NCBI RefSeq assembly: GCF_002794255.1
Contig: NZ_PGGW01000040.1
Location: forward strand, 1-64,000
Length of the DNA stretch: 64,000 nt
Source: Streptomyces carminius
Lineage (GTDB): Bacteria; Actinomycetota; Actinomycetes; Streptomycetales; Streptomycetaceae
Direction of reading: 5' to 3'
Shown here: positions 7,841 to 17,541 of the stretch, in pieces
Layout: the number at the start of each line of letters is the position of its first letter
How positions within the stretch are numbered: the stretch's first letter is position 1
Notes under the pieces: model-generated
Database searches by the model: none
Told to the model about the DNA's origin: nothing
The model's input: the letters and a program-made list of their open reading frames with translations, nothing else
Program-made: the position numbers and the translations under genes

Positions 7841-8845
7841 GTGGACGACGCCCCGCAGCACAGCTCCCCCGGCCCCTGCCCCGCCCCCGACGGACCCGAC
7901 GCCCCCGCCAGCCACGGAACCCCCGACCGGGCCGGACCGCACGCCGCGGCAGCGGCGCTCACCACCGAGGCGTTCCGCCCCGAGCTGGCCGACATCGACC
8001 GGCTCCCCACCCTGGAGATCGCCCGGCTCATGAACGGCGAGGACGCCGCCGTCCCCGCCGCCGTCGCCGCGCAGCTCCCGCGCATCGCCGCCGCGATCGA
8101 CGCCGTCGCCGGGCGGATGGCGCGCGGCGGGCGACTGCTCTACGTCGGCGCGGGCACGGCCGGACGGCTGGGGGTACTGGACGCCGGCGAGTGCCCGCCC
8201 ACCTTCAACACCGATCCCGGCCGGGTGGTCGGGGTGCTCGCGGGCGGGCCCGAGGCGCTGCTGCGGGCGGTGGAGGGCGCCGAGGACCGCGCGGAGGGGG
8301 CCGTCGCCGACCTGGACGCGCTGGGGGTGGGCCCGGCCGACGCGGTGGTCGGCGTGGCGGCCTCCGGCCGCACCCCGTACACCGTCGGCGCGGTGGAGCA
8401 CGCGCGGCGACTGGGGGCGCTGACGGTCGGGCTGTCCTGCAACGCGGGCTCACCGCTGGCGGCGGCGGCCGAGCACGGCGTCGAGGTCGTCACCGGCCCG
8501 GAGCTGCTGACCGGCTCCACCCGGCTGAAGGCGGGCACCGCCCAGAAGCTGGTCCTCAACATGATCTCGACCATCACCATGATCCGGCTGGGCAAGACGT
8601 ACGGGAACCTGATGGTCGACGTCCGGGCCTCGAACGCGAAGCTGCGCGCCCGCTCCCGCCATATCGTCGCGCTCGCCACGGGCGCGGACGAGGAGCGGAT
8701 CGAGGCGGCGCTGGCCGCCACCGGCGGCGAGGTGAAGGACGCCGTCCTCACCATCCTGGCCGGGGTGGACGCCCCCACCGCCGCCCGCCTGCTGGCGGAG
8801 TCGGGCGGACGGCTGCGTGAGGCGCTGGAGGCCGCCCGGGGCTGA
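7841..8845 (+). CDS. murQ: N-acetylmuramic acid 6-phosphate etherase MurQ
   Basis: 334 residues. MurQ cleaves the lactyl ether of MurNAc-6-phosphate to give GlcNAc-6-phosphate and D-lactate, a step of cell-wall recycling in the cytoplasm. The family signature GAGTAGRLGVLDAGECPPTF is intact, as are VGVAASGRTPYT (SIS sugar-phosphate loop) and LVLNMISTITMIRLGKTYGNLM. The product feeds nagA, encoded at 36.5 kb. The start is set by a leaderless promoter; the ORF itself is open from 7805. The extra N-terminal about 45 residues are Pro/Ala-rich and poorly conserved. Confidence 0.93.
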   Translation: MDDAPQHSSPGPCPAPDGPDAPASHGTPDRAGPHAAAAALTTEAFRPELADIDRLPTLEIARLMNGEDAAVPAAVAAQLPRIAAAIDAVAGRMARGGRLLYVGAGTAGRLGVLDAGECPPTFNTDPGRVVGVLAGGPEALLRAVEGAEDRAEGAVADLDALGVGPADAVVGVAASGRTPYTVGAVEHARRLGALTVGLSCNAGSPLAAAAEHGVEVVTGPELLTGSTRLKAGTAQKLVLNMISTITMIRLGKTYGNLMVDVRASNAKLRARSRHIVALATGADEERIEAALAATGGEVKDAVLTILAGVDAPTAARLLAESGGRLREALEAARG

Positions 8846-8890
8846 CCCCGGCCGGCTCCCTCCCGGCGCCGGGGCACCGTGGAGACGCCC

Positions 8891-8924
8891 GAGGGCGGCA
8901 CCCCCGTACGGGGGTGCCGCCCTC
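8891..8924. terminator. Bidirectional terminator between murQ and groEL2
   Basis: A perfect 34-bp palindrome (arms GAGGGCGGCACCCCC, centre GTAC) between the convergent murQ and groEL genes. It has no T tract, which is usual in high-GC actinobacteria. Confidence 0.8.
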
Positions 8925-8979
8925 GGCGTGTGTCACGCGCACGACACGGCGGGAACCGCCGATCCGCTGCGGGAGCGGA

Positions 8980-10767
<1,788 letters not shown>

Positions 10768-10782
10768 TCACTCTCACCTTCA

Positions 10783-10827
10783 GAGTGCTAACGCCAATGA
10801 TTAGCACTCGACCCCTCCGAGTGCAAG
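10783..10827 (-). promoter_or_regulatory. groEL2 promoter with CIRCE (HrcA) operator, three half-sites
   Basis: On the plus strand the order is GAGTGCTAA (10783-10791), N9, TTAGCACTC (10801-10809), N9, GAGTGCAAG (10819-10827). The last two form a canonical CIRCE (TTAGCACTC-N9-GAGTGCTAA) with two mismatches in one arm. The minus strand also reads TTGCAC (-35), 17 bp, TAATCA (-10), so the operator covers the promoter. HrcA should repress it until heat shock. Confidence 0.88.
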
Positions 10828-10921
10828 CGCACCCGCCTCCGGACTCAGTCGCGCCAAGGGTTTCGCGCCGCGCCCCGGGCGCCGGGCGGGCCGGACACGA
10901 CCGGACACGGCCGGACACGAC

Positions 10922-10958
10922 GGAGGGCCCGCGCCCCCTGCGGGGACACGGGCCCTCC
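10922..10958 (-). terminator. Terminator of the cold-shock gene
   Basis: GGAGGGCCCG (10922-10931) pairs with CGGGCCCTCC (10949-10958) around a 17-nt loop that can extend the stem. It lies 48 bases past the stop of the cold-shock gene and also separates it from the groEL2 promoter. Confidence 0.7.
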
Positions 10959-11005
10959 TGTGCCGTCTACTGCGTACTACGTGTGTGGTGCGAGTGGCCG
11001 GCGCT

Positions 11006-11209
11006 TCAGGCCGTCACGCGGACCATGTCCGCCTGCGGCCCCTTCTGACCCTGCGAGATCTCGAACTCGACCCGCTGTCCTTCCTCAAGGGTGCGGTAAC
11101 CGTCCATCTGGATCGCGCTGTAGTGGACGAAGACGTCCGCACCACCGTCGACCGCGATGAAGCCGTACCCCTTCTCCGCGTTGAACCACTTGACGGTGCC
11201 TTGAGCCAT
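11006..11209 (-). CDS. Cold-shock domain protein
   Basis: 67 residues, the standard length. RNP1 reads KGYGFIAV and RNP2 VFVHYSAIQ, with [16 protein letters not shown] at the N-terminus and GPQADMV at the C-terminus. It binds single-stranded RNA and DNA and acts as an RNA chaperone. The ATG at 11209 has GGGGAG a few bases upstream; the longer ORF begins with unrelated residues. Its 5' region holds a perfect hairpin at 11331-11357 that could belong to a regulatory leader. Confidence 0.95.
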   Translation of the reverse strand: MAQGTVKWFNAEKGYGFIAVDGGADVFVHYSAIQMDGYRTLEEGQRVEFEISQGQKGPQADMVRVTA

Positions 11210-11330
11210 TCCTAACTCCCCTATTGCTGGCCCTTGCACGAATCCGCACTCCGCGGACCCGGGTCAGTTTGCCCCCCGGCGAGAGGGGGCGTGCGCCGGA
11301 ACGCGTCGACCGCGGCCGAATGTATCTGGG

Positions 11331-11357
11331 CAACAGCCCTCTGCAACAGGGCTGTTG
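11331..11357. promoter_or_regulatory. Hairpin upstream of the cold-shock gene
   Basis: CAACAGCCCT (11331-11340) and AGGGCTGTTG (11348-11357) form a perfect 10-bp stem with a 7-nt loop, 122 bases upstream of the cold-shock start. If transcription begins beyond it, it lies in the mRNA leader; otherwise it may be an operator. The rest of 11210-11610 has no gene I can support. Confidence 0.45.
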
Positions 11358-11610
11358 GACGAGAATTCCGGCCACGTCAGGATTGCCGAAAAGCACGCGA
11401 AAGGCGGGAAACCAGGGCATCACGGTCCGGGCATGGCGGACCAACACGACAATTGCCGCGGTGAATCGGCCGCAAGTTGTCGCGTTCTCGTGGTGCGCTG
11501 TACGCGCGTTCGGGGGGAGGCAGGCCCACTCTACCGGTTCCGCACCGGCCGGAATTACCAATTCCGGATAACGGCCGGCCGTCGGACCGGCCCGGCGCCG
11601 CACACGGAGA

Positions 11611-11654
11611 CGGCCCCGCCCCCGTCCCGGAGCTCCGGGACGGGGGCGGGGCCG
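11611..11654. terminator. Terminator of the thrC-sulfur carrier operon
   Basis: A perfect 44-bp palindrome centred on AGCT, with arms beginning CGGCCCCGCCCCCGTCCCGG. It lies 21 bases beyond the sulfur-carrier stop. Confidence 0.8.
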
Positions 11655-11675
11655 CCGGTACGGGTCCGCGGGGCG

Positions 11676-11954
11676 TCAGCAGCCGCCCGCGACCGCCGGG
11701 ATGATCGAGACGTTCGCACCCTCCGGCGTCGCCGTCTGGAGGCCCTCGGCGAAGCGCACGTCGTCGTCGTTGACGTAGACGTTCACGAAGCGGCGCAGCT
11801 TGCCGGAGTCGTCCAGCACCCGGGCGGAGATGCCCTGGTGGTTCTTCTCCAGGTCGGCCAGGACCTCGGCGAGCGTGGCGCCCTCCGCCGGCACCTCGGC
11901 CCGGCCGCCGGTGTAGGTGCGCAGGATGGTCGGGATTCGGACGGAGACACTCAT
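11676..11954 (-). CDS. ThiS/MoaD/CysO-family sulfur carrier ending in GGC
   Basis: 92 residues with a beta-grasp, ubiquitin-like fold: SVRIPTILRTYTGG, EVLADLEKNHQGI and FVNVYVNDDDVRF. The C-terminus is VAGGC. Sulfur carriers are activated as a thiocarboxylate on a terminal Gly-Gly, so the extra Cys must first be removed, as known for QbsE (by JAMM protease QbsD) and CysO homologues. The ATG overlaps the thrC stop by four bases (ATGA). Pairing with threonine synthase is conserved in actinobacteria. Likely roles are cysteine synthesis or sulfur donation; a JAMM peptidase is not in the window. Confidence 0.85.
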   Translation of the reverse strand: MSVSVRIPTILRTYTGGRAEVPAEGATLAEVLADLEKNHQGISARVLDDSGKLRRFVNVYVNDDDVRFAEGLQTATPEGANVSIIPAVAGGC

Positions 11955-13231
11955 GCCAGGCCAGCCTCTCGGAAGGAGTCCAGGTTCGGACGGATGATCG
12001 CGGACGGTCCGGTGGTCGGCGCCACCGCGTCCAGGGTCTTCAGGCCGTCGCCGGTGTTGAGGACGACGGTGGTGGCGGCCGGGTCGAGCAGGCCGGCCTC
12101 GAGCAGCTTCTTCGTCACGCCGACGGTCACCCCGCCCGCGGTCTCGGCGAAGACGCCCTCGGTGCGGGCCAGCAGCTTGATCGCCTCGACGACCTGCGTG
12201 TCGTCCACGTCCTCCACCGCGCCGCCGGTGCGGCGGGCGATGTCCAGGACGTACGGGCCGTCGGCCGGGTTGCCGATGGCCAGCGACTTGGCGATGGTGT
12301 CCGGCTTCACCGGCCGCACCACGTCGTGGCCCTCCTTGAAGGCCCGGGAGACCGGCGAGCAACCCGCCGCCTGCGCCCCGAAGATCTTGTAGGGCTTCTC
12401 CTCGACCAGGCCCAGCGCGATCAGCTCGCGCAGCCCCTTGTCGATCTTGGTGAGCTGGGAGCCGGAGGCGATCGGGACGACGAGCTGGTCCGGCAGCCGC
12501 CAGCCGAGCTGCTCGCAGATCTCGTACGCCAGGGTCTTGGAGCCCTCCGCGTAGTACGGGCGGAGGTTGACGTTGACGAAGCCCCAGCCCTCGCCGGCCG
12601 GGTCCCCGATCAGCTCCGAGCAGAAACGGTTCACGTCGTCGTAGGTGCCCTCGATGCCGACCAGCTCGCCGCCGTACACCGCGGCCATCACGACCTTGCC
12701 CTGCTCCAGGTCGTGCGGGATGAACACGCACGAGCGCAGCCCGGCGCGGGCGGCGGCGGCGCCGACGGCGCCCGCCAGGTTGCCGGTGGAGGAGCAGGAC
12801 AGGGTGGTGAAGCCGAAGGCGCGGGCGGCCTCGACGGCGATGGCCACCACCCGGTCCTTGAAGGAGTGGGTGGGGTTGCCGGAGTCGTCCTTGACGTGCA
12901 GTTCACCGGTGACGCCCAGCTCGCGGGCGAGGTTGTCGGCCTTCACCAGCCGGGTGAAGCCGGGGTTCAGGTTGGGCTTGTCCGCCACGTCGGCCGGCAC
13001 CGGCAGCAGCGGGGCGTAGCGCCAGATGCTGTTCGGTCCGGCCTCGATCCGCTTCCGCAGCCCCTCCGGGTCGCCCGCGGGGAGGTCGTACGCGATCTCC
13101 AGCGGCCCGAAGCACATCTCGCAGGCGAACACCGGCCCGAGCGGGAAGCGCTCACCGCACTCGCGACAGGAGAGCGCGTCGGCGGAGCCGAGCGAGACAC
13201 CGGTGTTGCCTGCAACAGTCTGCACAGCCAT
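11951..13231 (-). CDS. thrC: Threonine synthase
   Basis: 426 residues, PLP-dependent. It converts O-phosphohomoserine to threonine. The N-terminus has a zinc-ribbon-like CRECGERFPLGPVFACEMC, the PLP-lysine motif is GNPTHSFKDRVV (about residue 115), and SCSSTGNLAGAVGAAAARAG is the phosphate-binding Ser/Gly loop. The length fits the shorter class of actinobacterial ThrC. It is coupled to the sulfur-carrier gene. Expression is from the 544-bp region shared with gpgS. Confidence 0.94.
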   Translation of the reverse strand: MAVQTVAGNTGVSLGSADALSCRECGERFPLGPVFACEMCFGPLEIAYDLPAGDPEGLRKRIEAGPNSIWRYAPLLPVPADVADKPNLNPGFTRLVKADNLARELGVTGELHVKDDSGNPTHSFKDRVVAIAVEAARAFGFTTLSCSSTGNLAGAVGAAAARAGLRSCVFIPHDLEQGKVVMAAVYGGELVGIEGTYDDVNRFCSELIGDPAGEGWGFVNVNLRPYYAEGSKTLAYEICEQLGWRLPDQLVVPIASGSQLTKIDKGLRELIALGLVEEKPYKIFGAQAAGCSPVSRAFKEGHDVVRPVKPDTIAKSLAIGNPADGPYVLDIARRTGGAVEDVDDTQVVEAIKLLARTEGVFAETAGGVTVGVTKKLLEAGLLDPAATTVVLNTGDGLKTLDAVAPTTGPSAIIRPNLDSFREAGLA

Positions 13232-13775
13232 GGTTGGCGAGGCCCTTTCTCCTCATCTTCCCCGCGGCGGCTTTCGCCCGGGACGGAATTGGCACCTTCC
13301 CCACCGTGGCCTCGACTTCTGTGAACGAGAACCGGCGGGAGGGTTGCCGGGGCTTCAACGGGCCGTTCCCTCTGCCCCTCTGGATGAGCTCTGTGGCACC
13401 CGGCCAATACCGTGGCCGGGGCGTTTGTGCACGCCGGGCCCCAAGATGCGGAACTCACCGACGTTGTCCAAGACTGTAACCGACGCCTCCGACGACCCGG
13501 CCGGCCGTCCGAACCGCGAGACGGACCCCGTACCCGGCCGCACCCGCCCCGCGGGCGGCGGGAGGCGTGGCGGGCCGGGCCGACACATCCCCGACACGAC
13601 CGCGCAACGGTCCCGACCCGGTACCGACCCGATCACGACCGATGCCGAGAACATCCGGGAAACCCGGATCCCGCAGAATGCCTGGGACTCCGGGGGCCAC
13701 CCGAGGAAGCCGAGGACCCGAGAACGCCCAGGACCCCGAGAAGCCCGAGAACGCCGAGAGCAGGGAGACGAGCAC
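13232..13775. other. Divergent intergenic region of thrC and gpgS
   Basis: 544 bp between the divergent thrC and gpgS genes. I see a weak hairpin (CCCGGCCA/TGGCCGGG, 13399-13420) and, close to gpgS, an imperfect tandem of CGAGAACGCC-like units (about 13720-13765). No riboswitch is recognisable. The gpgS frame stays open through here but has no coding character. Confidence 0.4.
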
Positions 13776-14735
13776 GTGCTGGATGAGGTCGACCACTGGC
13801 TGGAGCGACGCTCCTGGAGCGCTGTCGACCGCCCGCTGCACCGGCTGCTGGCCGCGAAGCGGGCGGCCGGACCGGCGGGCACGGTGAGCGTGGTGCTTCC
13901 GGCGCTGAACGAGGAGGCGACGGTCGGCGAGATCGTCGCCGCGATCCGCCACGAGCTGATGACCGAGGCGATGCCCCTGGTCGACGAGCTGGTGGTGGTG
14001 GACTCCGGATCCACCGACCGCACCTCCGAGGTCGCCGCCGCCGCGGGTGCCACCGTGGTGCACCGCGACGCCGTGCTGCCCCGGGTGCCCACGGTGCCGG
14101 GCAAGGGAGAGGTGCTGTGGCGGTCGCTGCTGGCCACCAGCGGCGAGATCGTCTGCTTCGTGGACGCGGACCTGCGGGACTTCGACCCGGCCTTCGTCCA
14201 CGGCATCGTCGGGCCGCTGCTGACCGATCCCGGTCTGGCGATGGTCAAGGCGATGTACGACCGGGCCATCGGGGACAGCCCGGCGGGCGGCGGCCGGGTC
14301 ACCGAGCTGGTCGCGCGCCCCCTGCTCAACCTGTACTGGCCGCAGCTCGCCGGCTTCGTGCAGCCGCTGGGCGGCGAGTACGCGGCACGCCGCTCGCTGC
14401 TGGAGCGGCTCAGCTTCCCCGTCGGCTACGGCGTGGAGCTGGGGCTGCTGGTGGACGCGCTGCACACGGTGGGGCTCGACGCGCTCGCCCAGGTGGACGT
14501 GGGGGTGCGCAAGCACCGCAACCAGGACGGGCAGGCGCTCGGCCGGATGGCCGCGGCGATCCACCGCACGGCCCATGTGCGGCAGGCGCGCGGCCCGCTG
14601 ATACGCCCCGAGCTGACCCAGTTCGAACGCGCGCCCGACGGCGGCTTCGTGCCGCGCACCCACCCGGTGGACACCGAGGAGCGCCCGCCGATGTGCACGG
14701 TCCCGGAGTACGCGCGGCACCGCGCGGCGGCGTGA
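13776..14735 (+). CDS. gpgS: Glucosyl-3-phosphoglycerate synthase
   Basis: 319 residues of GT-A glycosyltransferase family GT81. It transfers glucose from an NDP-glucose donor to 3-phosphoglycerate, the first step to glucosylglycerate, a compatible solute and (in mycobacteria) a precursor of methylglucose polysaccharides. Visible motifs are VSVVLPALNEEATVGEIV, VVVDSGSTDRT, the metal-binding CFVDADLRDF, and QPLGGEYAARRSLLERL. The GTG at 13776 follows AGGGAG. It sits beside trehalose genes, a stress-solute grouping. A GpgP phosphatase is not evident nearby. Confidence 0.88.
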   Translation: MLDEVDHWLERRSWSAVDRPLHRLLAAKRAAGPAGTVSVVLPALNEEATVGEIVAAIRHELMTEAMPLVDELVVVDSGSTDRTSEVAAAAGATVVHRDAVLPRVPTVPGKGEVLWRSLLATSGEIVCFVDADLRDFDPAFVHGIVGPLLTDPGLAMVKAMYDRAIGDSPAGGGRVTELVARPLLNLYWPQLAGFVQPLGGEYAARRSLLERLSFPVGYGVELGLLVDALHTVGLDALAQVDVGVRKHRNQDGQALGRMAAAIHRTAHVRQARGPLIRPELTQFERAPDGGFVPRTHPVDTEERPPMCTVPEYARHRAAA

Positions 14736-14929
14736 GGCGGCGTGAGGCGGCGGGCCCGGGGGCGCGCGGGCACGGGCCGGCGCGTCCCGGGGCGCCCCGG
14801 GACGTTCCGGGCCGTCCCGCTGTGTCCGCACCGGCCGCCGGCCCGTACCGGCCGGGTACGGGGCCGCGCGGTCGCGTACCGGTCGCGTACCCGGCCGGAA
14901 ACGCTCCGTGCGCGTCGGGAACCGCACGT

Positions 14930-14956
14930 TTGACCGGTACGGTCAGCGGCTAGGTT
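14930..14956 (+). promoter_or_regulatory. Probable otsA promoter
   Basis: TTGACC (14930-14935) and TAGGTT (14951-14956) with a short 15-bp spacer. The ATG lies seven bases past the -10, so the transcript is probably leaderless. Confidence 0.4.
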
Positions 14957-14962
14957 CGGGTC

Positions 14963-16432
14963 ATGGTCACTCGGCACCAGGTTCTCGTCGCGTCCAATCG
15001 CGGTCCGGTCTCCTACTCCCTCGGGGAGGGAGGCGAACTCACCGCCAAACGCGGCGGCGGCGGACTGGTGTCCGGGCTGTCCGCGGTCAAGGGCGACGCG
15101 GTGTGGGTGTGCGCGGCGCTGGGCGACGGCGACCGCGAGGCGGCGCGCCGCACCGGCGGCGTCCTCGACGCGTCCGACACCGGCGGCCAGCAGGTGCGCA
15201 TGCTGGACATCGAGCCCGAGGTCTTCTCCGACGCCTACAACGGCGTCGCCAACTCCGTGCTGTGGTTCGTCCACCACATGCTGTACCAGACCCCGACCGA
15301 GCCCGTCTTCGGCGCCGAGTTCGAGCGGCAGTGGCGCTCCTACGAGGCGTACAACGCCGCCTTCGCCGACGCGCTGGCCGAGGAGGCCGCCGAGGGCGCG
15401 GCGGTGCTCGTGCAGGACTACCACCTCACCCTCGTCCCCGGCATGCTGCGCGAACGCCGCCCCGACCTGCGCATCGGGCACTTCTCGCACACCCCCTGGG
15501 CGCCGCCGGACTACTTCCGGCTGCTGCCCGACGACCCGGACGGCGGGGTGGGCGCCGAGGTGCTGCGCGGCATCCTGGGCGCCGACCGGGCCGCCTTCCT
15601 CACCCGCCGCTGGGCCCACGCGTTCGCCGAGTGCTGCGCGAAGCTGCTGGGCGCGGAGGTGACCACCGCCGAGGACGGGCAGTTCGCGGTGGTGCACGAG
15701 GGCCGGGCCACCCGGATAGGCGTGCACGGCCTGGGCGCCGACGGGGACTTCCTGCGGGAGCGCGCGCACCGCGAGGACGTGGCCGAGCGGATGGCCGCCC
15801 TGCGCGAGCAGATCGGCTCCGAGCCCGCGGACAACCCCCGCAGGACGATCGTGCGGGTGGACCGCACCGAGCTGTCCAAGAACATCGTGCGCGGCCTGCT
15901 CGCCTACCGGCGGCTGCTGGACGACCACCCCGAGTGGCACGGCCGGGTCGTCCACGTCGCCTTCGCCTACCCCTCCCGGCAGGACCTGGCGGTCTACCGG
16001 GAGTACACCGAGGAGGTCTCCCGGGTCGCCGGCGAGATCAACGAGGCGTACGGCACCTCGGACTGGTCGCCGGTCGTCCTGCACGTCAAGGACGACTTCG
16101 CCCGCTCGCTGGCGGCCTATCGGCTGGCCGACGTCGCCCTGGTCAACCCGATCCGGGACGGCATGAACCTGGTCGCCAAGGAGATCCCGGTGGTCTCCGA
16201 CGGCGGCTGCGCGCTGGTGCTCTCCCGGGAGGCCGGGGCCTTCGCGGAGCTGGCCGAGGACGCGATCACCGTCAACCCGTACGACATCGGCGCCACCGCC
16301 GACGCGCTGCACCGGGCGCTGACGATGGACGCGGGCGAGCGCGCCGAGCGCACCAAGCGCCTCGCGGCGGCGGCCACCGCCCTGTCGCCCACCCAGTGGT
16401 TCCTGGACCAGCTGGAGGCGCTGCGGAGCTGA
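14963..16432 (+). CDS. otsA: Trehalose-6-phosphate synthase (GT20)
   Basis: 489 residues. OtsA makes trehalose-6-phosphate from an NDP-glucose and glucose-6-phosphate in the cytoplasm. Motifs: VASNRGPVSY and RGGGGLVSGL at the N-terminus (donor/acceptor loop), NGVANSVLWFVHHML, VQDYHLTLVPGMLR, GHFSHTPW, RVDRTELSKNI, and NPIRDGMNLVAKE. All fit GT20. It is followed by a hairpin terminator, then the convergent otsB, which removes the phosphate. The two enzymes form the OtsAB route to trehalose, an osmo- and desiccation protectant in spores. Confidence 0.94.
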   Translation: MVTRHQVLVASNRGPVSYSLGEGGELTAKRGGGGLVSGLSAVKGDAVWVCAALGDGDREAARRTGGVLDASDTGGQQVRMLDIEPEVFSDAYNGVANSVLWFVHHMLYQTPTEPVFGAEFERQWRSYEAYNAAFADALAEEAAEGAAVLVQDYHLTLVPGMLRERRPDLRIGHFSHTPWAPPDYFRLLPDDPDGGVGAEVLRGILGADRAAFLTRRWAHAFAECCAKLLGAEVTTAEDGQFAVVHEGRATRIGVHGLGADGDFLRERAHREDVAERMAALREQIGSEPADNPRRTIVRVDRTELSKNIVRGLLAYRRLLDDHPEWHGRVVHVAFAYPSRQDLAVYREYTEEVSRVAGEINEAYGTSDWSPVVLHVKDDFARSLAAYRLADVALVNPIRDGMNLVAKEIPVVSDGGCALVLSREAGAFAELAEDAITVNPYDIGATADALHRALTMDAGERAERTKRLAAAATALSPTQWFLDQLEALRS

Positions 16433-16462
16433 GCGGGCCCGGTGACCGGCCCACGAAAGCGG

Positions 16463-16507
16463 CGGGTCCGCCGGGGCCCGGGCGGCCCGCTCCGGCGGGC
16501 GGACCCG
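16463..16507. terminator. Terminator between otsA and otsB
   Basis: CGGGTCCGCC (16463-16472) pairs with GGCGGACCCG (16498-16507). The 25-nt loop is itself GC-rich and can fold. It serves both convergent genes. Confidence 0.6.
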
Positions 16508-16552
16508 GCGACGGCGCCCTCGGCCCGCGGGCGTGCCCGTCGCCGTCCTCCG

Positions 16553-17425
16553 TCAGCCCGCCCGTCCGGCCAGGACGTCCGCCAGCTCCCCCAGCAGGCC
16601 GACGACCCCGGCGGGCCCGTCCACCACCAGGTCCGCCCGCTCGGCCAGCGCCGTGACCTCCTCGCTGCCGCTGCACAGCAGCACCCCGGGCACGTCCTCG
16701 CCGCGCAGCCGGTCCACCGCGTCGTACGCGGCCAGGTCGCCCAGGTCGTCGCCGCCGTAGAGCACCGAGCCCGCGCCGGTCTCGCGCAGGAAGTCCGTCA
16801 GGGCCACGCCCTTGTCCATGCCCGGGGGTCGCAGCTCCAGCACGAAGCGGCCCGGCTCGACGGACAGCGAGTGCCGTTCGGCCAGCTCGGCCAGCGGCTC
16901 GCGCAGCAGCTCGAAGGCCGCCGCCGGATCGGCGGCGCGGCGGGTGTGGACGGCGACGGCCCGGCCCTTGTCCTCGGTCCAGGTGCCGTCCGGCGCGCCC
17001 GCCTTCTCCAGCACCCCCGGCAACTCGGCGCGGACCGCCGCCACCCCGGGGGGCGAGGGCGGCGCGGTGACCTCGCCGGTGGCCGCGTCCCAGCGCTCCG
17101 CGCCGTACGCGCCGAGCACCACCAGGTGCTCCAGGCCCGCCGCCCCGGTGAAGCCGCCGTAGCGTGCCGCCAGTTCGGCCGGGCGGCCGGTGACGATGAC
17201 GACGGCCCGCAGCAGCGGCGCCAGCCGGGCGAGGACGGGCACCGCACCGGGGTGGGCGCGGGCCTGGTCGGGGTCGGGGACGATGGGGGCGATCGTGCCG
17301 TCGAAGTCGAGCGCGACCACGGCCCGCCCGGGGTCGGCCAGCAGCGCGGCGAGGCCGTCGCGCCCGGCGGGGGTGGCCGGGGTGGGGAGTTGCTCCGGAA
17401 GCTGAGGTGAGGAGTGGCTGCCCAT
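16553..17425 (-). CDS. otsB: Trehalose-6-phosphate phosphatase
   Basis: 290 residues, HAD superfamily. Motif I is ALDFDGTIAPIV with the two catalytic Asp, motif II VVIVTGRP, and motif III/IV the segment DKGVALTDFL...VLYGGDDLGDLAAYDAV. It hydrolyses trehalose-6-phosphate to trehalose. The ATG at 17425 gives a short Pro-rich N-terminus. Sixty bases upstream begins the left 33-bp direct repeat of the island, so its original upstream neighbour was probably the DUF3263 gene now at 21466. Confidence 0.93.
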   Translation of the reverse strand: MGSHSSPQLPEQLPTPATPAGRDGLAALLADPGRAVVALDFDGTIAPIVPDPDQARAHPGAVPVLARLAPLLRAVVIVTGRPAELAARYGGFTGAAGLEHLVVLGAYGAERWDAATGEVTAPPSPPGVAAVRAELPGVLEKAGAPDGTWTEDKGRAVAVHTRRAADPAAAFELLREPLAELAERHSLSVEPGRFVLELRPPGMDKGVALTDFLRETGAGSVLYGGDDLGDLAAYDAVDRLRGEDVPGVLLCSGSEEVTALAERADLVVDGPAGVVGLLGELADVLAGRAG

Positions 17426-17484
17426 GCCGGGGACCCTACCCAGCGACGGGCACCCTACGTGCGGCCCCGCCCGCCGGCACCGTC

Positions 17485-17517
17485 ACCGCCGCCGGCCGCG
17501 CTGCTCGTCCCGGCGGC
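17485..17517 (+). repeat. Left 33-bp direct repeat (attL-like)
   Basis: Begins ACCGCCGCCGGCCGCGCTGC and is identical to 21468-21500. The minus strand encodes the tail of the DUF3263 protein without the rest of the gene. Confidence 0.9.
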
Positions 17518-17541
17518 AGGGCCAGGGGCCGAGCACGACGA

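Noticed and set aside
13232..13775. Threonine-responsive leader or T-box before thrC
   Set aside because: No specifier loop, no T-box sequence and no leader peptide with threonine codons were found.
14426..16312. Long minus-strand frame across gpgS and otsA
   Set aside because: Shadow of two well-supported genes with no start signal.
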